NCBI RefSeq assembly: GCF_963675165.1
Contig: NC_087383.1
Coordinates: 434,001-498,000 of the forward strand
Reading direction: 5' to 3'
Length of the DNA stretch: 64,000 bases
Source of the DNA: Halichondria panicea
Lineage: Eukaryota > Porifera > Demospongiae > Suberitida > Halichondriidae
The notes below the pieces were generated by a model. It saw only the letters and a list, made by a program, of their open reading frames with translations, did not search any database and was not told where the DNA came from. Below are positions 10,176 through 20,889 of the stretch, one piece after another; position 1 is the stretch's first letter; every line of letters starts with the position of its first letter. The translations under genes were made by a program, and so were the position numbers.

Positions 10176-10565
10176 TTAATGAATAATTATAGCTAGACCA
10201 TGAAATACCATTCACACATAAAATGTGCTGAGTCACTTTGTAGTACAATGGCTACACATAAAATCGAAGTGCAGGTGTCCTTAATTGTATTCATTATTGA
10301 CCAAACATAGGCTCTGGATAACGAACCTTGACGCTCTTTGACGTCATCATGATTATAAGGAAACATCGAGAAGCTCGAGAAGTAACACATGATGGCTATG
10401 AATAATTATATGCATATACATATACGTACGTTACTGTGCCGTCTATATAGCTTGCTTACCCTGATGCTTAGTTTGAGTGAGGACTAACTCTAGCTAGCAT
10501 CTGGCTCTCATTGCGTTTGTTATATGTCTATGTGGGCATACTATTATCGAAATTAGAACATTGCA
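10176..10565. promoter_or_regulatory. Intergenic gap between A4 and B4 with a perfect CRE palindrome
   Basis: A 390-bp spacer between divergent starts. It contains TGACGTCA at 10339-10346, the consensus binding site for CREB/ATF-type bZIP proteins, about 170 bp from the A4 start and 220 bp from the B4 start. That the site is used is inference. Confidence 0.45.
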
Positions 10566-11470
10566 ATGGATACCAATAACGACTCCATGTATACTCCAGG
10601 GGCTAAGCAGGTGACACTATATAGTGTGTGTTTTAATGTGACACGGTGTTAGACTATGTGATATAATAATATTATTATGGTACACTTATAACACTCTTTT
10701 TATTAATACAGATAGAGGTTGAAAACAAAAGGCTGGCCAGCTCAACTGAACGGGTGAAAAAAAATTTCAAACAACATTTGATGGATATTCTGTGTCTGAT
10801 TATGCTTCAAGACCTTCCTGCAATAAAAAGCTTTCTTCTGGCAAACACAGTCCGGCATCGGATTCCTCCCAAACAACAATCTCGGATCCCAAAAGCTGAT
10901 TATAAGGAATTGCAGCAAATTGCTTCGAAGGCGTTTGAATCGTTTTTTAGTCCAGTATTCCTCGATGAAGTACCCCACCACCTACCCGATAAGATTAACA
11001 ACAAGGATATCCTGTCAAAATTAGCTGATATGAGAACCATGGTCCAAGATTACTTCAATGGGACGGGAAGAGTGATTATTGATCGAACAAAGAAGAAAAT
11101 TGTTATCGTCTTTGATTCATCGTACATGTACGATAATATTCCAGACCGTCAATTAGAAGAATTGTATACGACAGCTCTAGCAGCAACGGGTGAGATTTAT
11201 GACACGAATATGACAGTTGGCCATTGCGACATTAGAACAGCTCTCATTATGAGACGAAGCTTGTTTGAAAGGCCGATTGAGGAATCACTAGGAGAAAACG
11301 ATGACATGGAAGAGCTGGTAACAATGGGACGAGGCAGTGGGAGGAAAAGACGAAAATTTAATAACACCACGAATACTTATATAGGCTCCGAATCTGGCTA
11401 CACAATGAACTTTGTGTCTCAAGCCGAAGCCGAAGCCGAAGCCGAAGCCGAAGCTGAAATCGTAGTCTAA
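10566..11470 (+). CDS. Family B gene B4 (two exons, 267 aa)
   Basis: Exons are 10566-10610 (15 codons, donor GTGACA) and 10712-11470, phase 0, 268 codons in total. The layout matches B2: QDYFNGTGRVIIDR, a strand IVIVFDSSYMYDNIP, then HCDIRTALIMRR (B2: HCDVAEAMIIRM), a basic GRGSGRKRRKFNN that could act as a nuclear localisation signal, and YTMNFVSQAE. After this, B4 adds a (GCCGAA)n-type tract coding for repeated Ala-Glu (AEAEAEAEAEAE) before the end; B2 stops after QAEP. Function is unknown. Confidence 0.65.
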
Positions 11471-11674
11471 GAATTTTATGTTGGGTTTTTCCTCACATTT
11501 GCATGCATGGAGGTTTTTTCCCTGCTTTATGTTGAGCCTCATAAAGCAAAATGTTCTGTATAATGCTAATTTGTGATGGCTATAGTCTAGATTAGTTGTA
11601 TATCATGCAGAAGCTCCGGCTGATTGATATTAGTTTGTGTATGCAATGACCCGAAAAATTTAATCAAAATATGA
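11471..11674. other. 3' flank of B4
   Basis: Shares the B2 flank sequence around 11485-11550. No gene is seen. Confidence 0.5.
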
Positions 11675-11914
11675 AAAACTCTCTAAAATAGTGTCTACAA
11701 AAGTAAGGGTCATGTCCAATGTCTATATAATACAGCTATGATACAATGTCTATTAGCTATGCTTCAACTGTCCATCTCTTTGCAGCAGGGTCCACAACAA
11801 CACACACCTAAATAATTATAGGGAGAGTATGTAATATTGAACAAGACCACCCCCCCCCACACCTACACACCTGTTGAGTGAACTTGTTCTGACAGGCCAT
11901 GCGTATCCTCTCAC
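11675..11914 (-). pseudogene. XDH 3'-end fragment F4, cut inside exon 24
   Basis: Contains XDH 3' flank, exon 25 (about 11762-11812) and the last part of exon 24 (about 11872-11914). The match stops at CGTATCCTCTCAC, where intact copies continue with AGGTGGCGGGG. The next base begins methyltransferase-like sequence on the other strand. This is a clean junction. Confidence 0.8.
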
Positions 11915-12757
11915 TATAAAGATAAATTCGAAGGTAATCAGTATCTATCACAGTACTACAACATACCGGGAACTCCGCAGAACTATTATCGTGATGTTCG
12001 ATTGAAACTTGTACACGATATGTTCAAGAAACTTTTACCGGATGAGGAAGTTGAAGGAAAAGATGATTTTAGGGTGCTTGATTATGGTTCTGGACCAGTG
12101 ATTGCGTACGTGATCAGTGCCGCTGGTAAAAGAAAAGTGTCTGAGATTGTGCTTGCAGAGTACACTGAAAAGAATCGAGACGCTTTAAACAAGTGGCAAG
12201 CAAACGATTCATCATCATTCAATTGGCTGCCCTACATTAAGAATGTTGTTCAAGACATCGAAAAAAAGCCGGAAAGTGAGGTTCGTATACGTGAGCAAAG
12301 ATTACGCGATCTTATGAAAGTGGTGTCGTGTGACATAAAAGCTGAGCAACCAATTGAAAAAGGATCTGAAGGCCCATTTGATGTCGTAATTACGTTCCTT
12401 GCAATTGAGTGTGCTTGCGTGAGTGAAGCTGAATACATTGAGTTTATAGAAAAACTATCAAAGATGGTAAAACCAAATGGTGCCATCATAATGTTTTCGA
12501 AATTGGCAAAAAAAGCACAATCGATTAGCTATGCAATTGGGAGAGAGAGGTTCTACTACTACGCAGTGACGTATGACATGCTTTTAAACGCACTCAGCAA
12601 GGCTGGATTCGTTAATGTGCAGTGTACCAATGTGCCCATAATGGAAGCTATATCACAGCTGACACCTTCTGAAATTGCTCAGCTTGAGGCCAACCCTTGT
12701 GAAAATGAGGAGTTCTATTACATGTCTATTACTGCTGATAAAATAGTATCTACTTGA
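11915..12757 (+). pseudogene. NNMT/PNMT/TEMT-family amine N-methyltransferase, 5'-truncated
   Basis: An open frame from the junction at 11915 reads KDKFEGNQYLSQYY and continues to a stop at 12757. The first in-frame ATG is at 12020. It matches the S-adenosylmethionine-dependent N-methyltransferase family that includes nicotinamide and phenylethanolamine N-methyltransferases. The SAM-binding motif I (VLDYGSGPVIAYV) is present, followed by VLAEYTEKNRDALNKW, a DVVITFLAIECA segment and a KPNGAIIMF strand. Conserved sequence continues upstream of the first ATG up to the XDH junction, so the true N-terminus (about 20-30 residues) appears lost, unless an upstream exon joins it. The body has no stops, so it could be recent or still transcribed. 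No partner gene is visible nearby. Confidence 0.65.
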
Positions 12758-13140
12758 AAAAACAAGTTAGCTTCTTAATACTGCAAACTAGTGTCTCATC
12801 TTGTGAATTGGGCGTAGATGTGTATATGTTATTCTCTTGAAGCTTTTGGGCTATAATTGTGTGAAATGAATTTTGTCATTAAACTCCCGCCTATAATTTT
12901 ATCATTTACACTTAACATGCATTGCATTGCATGCTACAAAAGTTGCAATAAATAAATCCACTAAAATTTTATTACCCCACTTGTAGGCGCCTGTGCTAAG
13001 TGGGCGGTGGAATTTACTGGAAAAGTACAGTAATATCTAAAAATAGATTGTAGGCGTGTCTGATTTTGTGTAAAGTACATGTAGCAGATAGCTATAAATA
13101 GATCAAATAAAGTTTTTGCTAGCACGTTGGACTAATAGTG

Positions 13141-13199
13141 AGTTGCATGCCCTATTCTCTCATACGCCCTTGGTATGAGAGAAGAGGGCATGCAACAAC
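13141..13199. repeat. Near-perfect hairpin with GAGGGCATGCAAC ends
   Basis: The left arm GTTGCATGCCCT..CTCTCATAC pairs with the right arm GTATGAGAG..AGGGCATGCAAC. The end sequence matches the terminal inverted repeats of the 0.6-kb element at 38065-38665, so this may be a minimal, deleted relative. Confidence 0.6.
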
Positions 13200-13576
13200 T
13201 TGCGAGCAAAAACTGTAAGTGGGCCCTTTTACATAATAGGCACTGTGAAAATAGCTTGAGTTGTACACCCAGTATAGCTCAGAACACGCCAACATTTTAC
13301 ATGGCAGTAAATCTAATTTTTATGATTGTTAGTCCAATCAATGTTAATTGAAACCACATTAATTTTTTTTTGTGCTACTTAAGTTTGTTATTTCGCTGCT
13401 GAAATTAAAAAAGTAATGCCCATTTTTTGGTGCTATATAATTTATACAGTATAGGTGTTTTATTTCGCTGCTGTGTATGTGAATAATCGGTGTCATCAAT
13501 TTGCGAAAATCAATGAATAATTGGTGAAAAATTTGCACAGGCCTATACCCACTTGGTATGTCATCATGCACTATAG

Positions 13577-13663
13577 CCTCAGTCCCAGGCCAAATTTTTT
13601 TTTAATATATAATGAGGAGAAATTTATCCCTTCTGTCTTTAGAGAATAATTGGCCTGGGACCG
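13577..13663. repeat. Inverted repeat, GTCCCAGGCCAA arms
   Basis: GTCCCAGGCCAA on the left and TTGGCCTGGGAC on the right enclose about 60 A+T-rich bases. It is probably a small non-autonomous element. Confidence 0.5.
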
Positions 13664-14062
13664 GTCCGAGTGTATATATTCCGTCGTATAATTCGCAAAA
13701 AGACATTGTCGATTTTTTGCAAGCTTGCATTATTGTTAAGCCCCCTATATACATGCATGACTATAGTCAATCATAAAGGTGTATATGTTTAGCGAACAGG
13801 GCACACGCGCGTACCACGTGCATGTGTGTCCGCAATACATACTAAGTATAGGGGTTCCCCAGCAATAGGTTTTGCATGGGCACTTTTAATATCTCATCTG
13901 TAAAGTTTAAAGGTCACGAACTACCGAGTACGAACTATTATCTGCGAAGTAGCAACTGCATGCCAACTACCAATTATAGCAACGTACTGCGAACTAGCAA
14001 CTGAAGCGTGCTATATATGCGACATTTTAGCATGCAAAGTGCACTTCCATGCAGTTGTCATG

Positions 14063-14186
14063 TTACACAGTAAAAACACAATAAAACATGTTAAATGAAA
14101 CGCATCTTTTGAAATTTCTGTCATTTTACAAAATACGATGATGCATCTCATATATATAACATAGTTATGTGTTTTTACTGTGTATC
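14063..14186. mobile_element. MITE-like element with ACACAGTAAAAACACA arms
   Basis: ACACAGTAAAAACACA at about 14066 and its exact reverse complement TGTGTTTTTACTGTGT near 14170 enclose about 90 A+T-rich bases. No coding capacity. Confidence 0.6.
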
Positions 14187-15879
14187 AAGTATAAACTAGT
14201 ATTATAGCACTCGTGCAGGGTACAATAGAGATCACTCGAGGTCAATATCAAGCTTACCTATAATTATGACAATGTGTAATATGATCTTGATTTTTGTAAT
14301 TGATACTATTACAGCTAGATCTGTATGACCTCATGTTCTGTATGACCTCATGTAAATGCCACAGGCACTTTTAACAGTCTGACACCATTACCAAGGGTGT
14401 ACAAAACATATCTTCTCTTCCCTTTATACGCCCTTGATAATACTAAATCCTTATTATAGTTGCTTGAGAAGCTAATTCAAAAGCTAAATCTATACTGCTA
14501 TATAGATTCATTGTCACCACTTCAACCATATAGCTCAATAGACCTATATAACCTAGACAGAGGGTATATAATAATTATAAGTGGTTAAATCTTGTAATTG
14601 TGCACAGAATTAATAGTGGGATGTGCCAAGAAAGAAGTATAATAGTAACTGTATATAAATGCTCGCGGTCATGATTGTATTATACCCACGACTTCAATCA
14701 TGCATATACTGCAAAAGGCTGCTACAGTGTAGACTTTTTTGTTAATCCAGCCACCCTTGGGACAGTGCAGCTTGACCAGAATAGCGAGGTGGCTGCATGT
14801 CAGAAATATCTGCAGCTAAAAAACGACCCTACCTCGCATCTAATGACTAATTTTGCGGTGCAGTCTCAATCGTTATGCTTAGCCTCGATCCCAGGCCGCA
14901 CTAACTATCATCAGCAGGTAGATCACATTCACATTCACATTCAGGGAAGTGGGAAGGGGAGGCTATACATTGTGTGCTCTCTATACATTTAACCAATTTT
15001 ATCTGCCAAACCACATCCAAAACGTCATAAACCTGGTTTGGGGCAGCCCAGGGCAAGTTTATGCAGTAAACATCTGCTAACAATCTGTTCCAAACCAAAT
15101 GGCTGGTGTATCGAAGTGGCCGTACTTCAGACAGCGGGAATAGCAAGAGACTACCGCAAAACTTAAATCCATGAAAACCTCTCTAACGATCTTTCCGCGA
15201 AAGTTTATACCCTCGAAATATACCTGCTATAAGGTATACTAATAGGTGCTCTAATAAATGAATATCTTGCGGCTTTGTTTATGTGCATGCAGTGTATAGG
15301 TCAAAGGTCATGCATAACGGATAAGCTAACACTTTCTGAAATTGCTAAACTTGGGGTTAAAGTCGATCTTATATAAAGGCTTGCAATGACGTGACATTCT
15401 GAGATTGAGTTCCTTCAGTGCTCCTGTTTACAACATTTTTCATTAAGACTTAATTATTATAATTATGTGTGCTAGATCTGCATTTGTGAGGTTGATAACA
15501 GGCTGACATGCATCAATAACAAATCTTGGTAAGCTCAAAAATGAGATTTATACACTACTCTTTGTCACATGTGGCCTAGTGGGGAAACATTCTTGTACTG
15601 TTACCCTTTTTACAGGTTTTATAATTGTCATAATTATCTGTCACCAGGAAGTTACCAAAGCCATATAAATACCAACCGCATGCATGGTTGCTTTTATATG
15701 GGCGTAGCTGCACTAGCAGTATAGGTCTACTATAGAGATTAGTGGAGTCAATTCAACAGCTAGCGTTGGTCTACTCTCTGCTGCTAGCATTTATTTAACT
15801 GGCTCAGTACTGAAGAAAGACAGAAGGTAAGTCATTGGTTGTCTAGAGCTATAGTGGGGACTATTTTTTACATATTTTG

Positions 15880-16059
15880 TACATATCAAGACAGTTAACA
15901 AACAGAAACACAATTTCATCTTTGTCCGAGTTATTTGTACCTCGGAGCAGCAACTCTATATAATTATATTAGATTTAGTTAGACAAATTGAATAGTAGAG
16001 TCTTACTCACCTTTTCTTTTGACAGTAGAAACAGGGAAAAAAGACACTCTTATATACAT
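15880..16059 (-). pseudogene. Family A remnant A5 (5' part only)
   Basis: The first exon (16059-16011) ends PVSTVKRK before a GTGAGT donor. A second exon begins at 15955 with ELLLRG..NSDKDEIVFLFVNC, matching A3 (ELLLKD..DKDEIVFLFVNC), and meets a stop after about 35 codons. The rest of the gene is gone. It faces C2 just as A3 faces C1, so the pair was duplicated as a unit and then the A member decayed. Confidence 0.7.
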
Positions 16060-16414
16060 GATACTCTTCTCTGTGTAAGAAAGAATACTGGTATAAATGC
16101 CCGGCGCCCACTGACAACTTAACTACATGTATTTGCTGGAGGTATGTACATGTGTACGTATGTAGCTAAAGGTCGCTATTATGGATAATTACGATAGGGG
16201 ATAAAATAAACACTGAATCACGTTCACACTGACAACGGTTACCATGAAAACTGTTGTGACGTAGTAGTTTCCGAGGTAGTTTTCTACTCTTATTATTAAT
16301 TTTTACTACAATTAATTGATTTTATACTGGCACATTAGCTACTATTAAAGTTGCAGCTTCATCCCAAAAGTAATTTGCATTGGCTACCACTGAACCTGAA
16401 GAACCTTATTTAAT
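16060..16414. promoter_or_regulatory. Intergenic gap between A5 remnant and C2
   Basis: A 355-bp spacer. It keeps the GGTTACCATGAAAA..TGTGACGTAGTAG block shared with the A3/C1 spacer, including TGACGTAG at 16257-16264. Confidence 0.4.
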
Positions 16415-17257
16415 ATGGCAGTTGATACTCATTTAAGCTCAACTGAGGGTTGCCACAGTGAGACAGGTAAGTATTATTAAAATAATTCTAGACAGTTTCA
16501 GTATCTTCCTAATACAAAATTTATATATACTATGTCTCATTGCTATCTTATATAATGTTTATGAGTGTGTTCACTATTAAATTAGTAATGTTTATGTGTG
16601 TTCACTTGTTTTAATGCAGAAAGCCAACTAGTTGTCCTTAAAAGTCTCAGTATTGAACTGATTCAGCAGGGTCCAATCGATAATGAACGAGCTAAAGATA
16701 AGGCTCTCTCCCAAGAGTTCCGTCATGTGTTTGGCATAAAAGAACGCAAGATCGTGCTGGCAGCAGCAGCTAATAAATCTCTCTCTGATGGCTTCTTGAA
16801 GATAGTTAAAGGATACGATTTTGTTCCACCTTTGATTGAGTTTCTCAAATTTCTAAAGATATTCTTTGACGATTTTAATATTCTGGAAAGTATTAACCAG
16901 ATTGACAAGATTTTTCAAAGGTTTGATCTAGTCCCAGAGTATTCATTAAATAATATGAAACAAATCACTACATGTACTGATTTTGATTTTAAACAGACAG
17001 AAGTTGTCACGACGCCTAAATTGGATATCACGGCAAATATTGTTGATTCTTCCCAAATCACTGATTTGTCGTCTCTGTCTATCTATTCGAGGAGTAGTGA
17101 TTCTTTTCAAGTATCCTCTCAGCTCAATGCACCCATATTGCTTCCATCTAACAGCGAGTTAGTTTGTACTACATCATTGATACCTCATCTGGGAGAAAAA
17201 GACGAGTTGGTCGTTGGCATCGCTTTACCTATTTTTACACCGATGCTCAACCGCTGA
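16415..17257 (+). CDS. Family C gene C2 (two exons, 229 aa)
   Basis: Exons are 16415-16466 (52 nt, the same length as in C1) and 16620-17257, phase-1 intron, 230 codons. It is collinear with C1: SLSIELIQQG, ALSQEFRHVF, ERKIVLAAAANKSLSDGF, then a Ser/Thr-rich region (SIYSRSSDSFQVSSQLNA) and a hydrophobic end VVGIALPIFTPMLNR. The strong C1/C2 match, with open frames in both although the A5 partner has decayed, suggests that the C product does not require its A neighbour, or that the decay is recent. Function is unknown. Confidence 0.6.
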
Positions 17258-17639
17258 GCGTCAACAACATACAATGCATATACTGTACACAAGTGCCGAG
17301 TGGTGTGCATGTACCAACACTGTCCTGCTGAGCTAGTGTCACCATCATCTGTCTAGCTGTCGTAATTATAATACTATTATTTTGCGCACACAATTGATTA
17401 TGTCACCTTATGTGATGTCTTATTTGATGATAGCTGCTTTTTTTGTTTAGTTCACAGATTATATTACATCACCAAATTAAATAGAGCCAGTTTTATATGC
17501 TTTATACATGTATATTTTTGTATTGTCAACCTAGAGTATGTATATTGTACACCCCCGGCCTTTTTAATATGGCCACAATTATATTGTTGTTTTTAATAAT
17601 AATTATATATACAAATAGAAAATTTATATCATTGTTTAT
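17258..17639. other. 3' flank of C2
   Basis: Begins with sequence shared with the C1 flank; otherwise A+T-rich. No gene is seen. Confidence 0.5.
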
Positions 17640-18846
17640 CAAGAAAAAAAATTAATATGAAACTCTCTAAAATAGTGTCAATAAAAGTAAGGGTCATGTC
17701 TCTACTTTTTAATGTCTATGCTTCAATAGTCCATTTATTTGCAGCAGAGTCCACAACAACACACACCTGCAGCACAGAGAAAGAGGGGAGTGTGTAATAT
17801 TAAATGCATTATAAGACCACCCCCTCCCCCCCCCCGAGAAAGGGAGTAAGCAATATTGAACAAGGCCACCTCCACACACCTGTTGAGTGAACTTGTCCTG
17901 ACAGGCCATGCGTATCCTCTCACAGGTGGCGGGGCTGTCCAGTCGATAGTAGCCACTCACTCCACTCTCTGCTCGTGCAGCTGTAATAGCCTCCCTCAGG
18001 GCAAATAACACACTGGCTGCCAGGAACAGTGGCGGCTCACCAACAGCCTGGAGGGTAGGGGGGTAGGGCATGTTAGCAGAGCAGGGAGAGTATTATAATA
18101 ATTATGACAAAACTCTATGGATAAATGGATAAAAGTATCAAGTTCCTGACAGTATAATTATGTACATGCGGCACAATGAGATGAACTGTGTACACATGTG
18201 CTGCTGTTTACTAAACACCCACTCAATCAATTACTTATAAGCACACATGTGCTGCTTCACTTCTATAAGAGCTTCCCCCTCACCTTGGATGAGAAGATAG
18301 CCTTGGGGTTGGGTGCCCTGTCTAACAGACTAACATTGAACACCACAGGTACATCAGACACAGAGGGTATCTTGTAGGTCCCCGGTCCAGTGGTGAAGGT
18401 AGTCCCTCGCTGGGTCCTCTGGTTCCCCTCCAGATACACACACTGCTCCAGGGTCACCAGACCAAGGCCCTGCGTGAACGCTCCCTCCACCTGGGGGAAG
18501 GAAGAGGGTAGCTAGAAATACATTTTAGTCATGTGTAGTGTCCTAATGAACTCTTGGTACTGTACATTATAATAATAAGTGATTTTTGCTCAACTCTATT
18601 GTACTGCCAATTAATAAAGTACTAGGACTTTAGCGTGCACAATGAATGCACTATGGTACATGTACACCATGCATATGTACCTGCCCGATATCAATGGCAG
18701 GGTTGATGCTGTCCCCCACGTCCATGACAATGTCAGTCCTCAACACAGTGAAGTCTCCAGTCAGAGTGTCCGGAGAAGTCTTGCCCGTAGCCAGCATTGG
18801 AGTACAGCTGGAGGTCAAGAGAGGTCAATCTCCCGGCAGAGGTGAA
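17640..18846 (-). pseudogene. XDH 3'-end fragment F5 (exons 25, 24, 23, part of 22 joined to 18)
   Basis: Exons 25 (about 17718-17767), 24 (about 17880-18050), 23 (about 18285-18491) and the end of 22 (about 18681-18770) are in order and nearly identical to the intact genes. At about 18771 exon 22 jumps directly into exon 18 sequence (CTTGCCCGTAGCCAGCATTG, about 18780-18840). Exons 19-21 and the intervening introns are therefore deleted. Exons 23 and 24 are still open, so the copy is young, but it lacks the 5' two thirds of the gene. Confidence 0.85.
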
Positions 18847-19426
18847 CTGAATATTTAATATATTACTGATACAAGTACATGTAGCTAACCTTATTTACAG
18901 GATCTATGACTGCTAGCTAGCTGTCCGATGCATAATTATAGCTTCAACAGAACTTGGAGTTTATATAATTATAATACAACCCCATAAAGTTGACTAGCTA
19001 CCAATCACTACATCCGTATCTGCACACAAGCACTTGACTCAAGAGGTTAGTATTACAATATCACGTGACAAGTCTCTGACCAATGAACTTATATAATTAT
19101 ATATATATGTATACAATATAATATTGAAGATCTGCATAATATGACGAGTGACTTTAACCTACAAATCCGGGGAAAAAGCAGCTTTTAAAAATAAACAATA
19201 ACTTGTAGGCACTTAATTCAAAGTTAAATTAGTCCTAACCTTCAACCTACTTGAAAAGCACCACCCACTACACACACCACACTCGCTCCACCACTTTCCA
19301 CTCAAAAAGGACTCCTACACAAGAATCCCGTAAGTGTTACTACTATATTATTTATGCAGCTAGCTAGCTAGAGCTATGATGTTTGCAATGCAAGTAGTAT
19401 CAAAACTTATTCTTTGTACCCATAAG
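18847..19426. other. A+T-rich spacer
   Basis: No gene is supported. It holds simple (AT)n and GCTAGCTAG-type runs. Confidence 0.4.
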
Positions 19427-20889
19427 ATGGTCGTCAGCATATTGCAGTACCATAAACGAAGCGGCACGACTGAGCCACTACTTTGCCCAACGTGCTTCTT
19501 GCAGCCCGGAGCTCCCGTAATGGTAAGTAGCTAATTAAAAGTTTCAGAAAACTAGCTAATTTTTTAACAGTCGATTTATAGCTATCCTTCATCATTCCAT
19601 ACAGACTGAGTTCTCTTGGAGAGACCCGATTGATCGAAAAGATCATTCGTACCGAAATGCCACGACCTATATCAAGCACTTGAATGAGTAAGTTGCATGC
19701 ATTTGACTTCCATGAGAGATATTATAGCGCCGTGCATTAGGCCGACTAATAATTGCATGGCGTATGCGTAGACATCATTTTGCCATTTTTCTTGAAGAGG
19801 CATGTGATGGTTGCTATAGTTACGATACAAACAAATCCATTGTATGCAGGGGCATAGCTAGAGTGATCAGGCTAGGGTTATCGATTACAATATTGACGAC
19901 CATTACCTACCTAGCTACAAAAAGTGGCCACCAGCCTGACCGCTTGCTACGGCCTTGCACCATTCAACAAACTTTTTGCCAACTACACCATCACAGGCCT
20001 AATTATAACAACGGAAGCAACGAAACTGACAAACGCCAATTTGACATATGAGGATCAAACCAGGCCTTCCTGATGAAGTCCAAATGCACAGTTAATGTGT
20101 ATGTCAGTAATGGCTGCAATTAGCACTATAATTAATTATAGGCCGGCCTAACAGTTCATCTAATCAAATGTCGTTTGCTAAATTTCCTATGCTTGACAGC
20201 CCACTCCTCTGGATTGGCACAAAAACGTATACAGACGTACAGTCGTGCATAATTAACCCTGTGAACATTCTACATCCTCAATTTACAGACGCCCTCATTC
20301 CCAGCCCCAACATTATGCCAAATGGCTAAGATGGGTCAAATACCCACCACCACCAACTGAGGACGAAGGAGGACAAGGCGGAGGCACTGGTTCGGGGGGA
20401 ACATATATGGAACAGCTTCTTGCATACATACTCGATTATTTATCACTAAATTTTCTTTTTTCTTGCAGAGGGAGCTTCTACGAGTCTTGAGGGAGGTAGT
20501 GGGGTTAGTTCCCTGCATGCCTCCAAGGCTCTCAGCAAGCTGCGCGAGTTTTCCGTAGAATTAGAAGAGCGCAATATAATATATGACCCGCCAAACGACC
20601 CCATTGAATCACATCTCAATGGACCCGGGTTGACAACAAACACGACAACGACAACGACGAACACTGGACCAACAACAAACGGAATAATAACAAACAATGG
20701 GGCAACAACTAACAATGAACCCGGGATGGCAACAAACACCCTGACGACAACGAACAATGGAACAACAACGAACGGAACAACAACAGACATGGATTGACGG
20801 CAACAAACACCCTAACGACGACGACTAACGATGGACCCAGTGGAGTATCCTCCTCTAGTTCTAGGAGGAAGCGCAAAAGGGGGGAATGA
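19427..20889 (+). pseudogene. Possible broken multi-exon gene with a Thr/Asn-rich end
   Basis: Two plausible exons with strong donors (19427-19522 and 19605-19687, each followed by GTAAGT) are followed by a long final segment from an AG acceptor at 20468 to a stop at 20889. The final segment reads SKALSKLREFSVELEE and then a low-complexity region built on Thr, Asn and Gly. It needs one frame slip near 20795 to reach a basic end, SSSSSRRKRKRGE, which resembles a nuclear localisation signal. I do not recognise the protein. The slip and the weak middle exons suggest a decayed gene, but an unrecognised intron is possible. Confidence 0.3.

Larger units (their letters stand above)
12758..15879. other. 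3.1-kb gene-poor stretch with small inverted-repeat elements
   Basis: No gene is supported here. It contains several hairpin elements, listed separately: 13141-13199, 13577-13663 and 14063-14186. A terminal half of the CGTATAG-type element lies at about 15187-15242. A stretch at about 13915-14015 repeats CGAAC-type words. Confidence 0.5.

Noticed and set aside
12002-12022. Start of the methyltransferase at the TTG at 12002
   Set aside because: Not an ATG; the conserved sequence runs further upstream. The first in-frame ATG is 12020.
14675-14992. A 105-aa frame
   Set aside because: Low similarity to anything recognised and overlaps repeat words; no splice or codon support.
18263-18490. A separate 75-aa protein-coding gene
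   Set aside because: It is XDH exon 23 in the F5 fragment.
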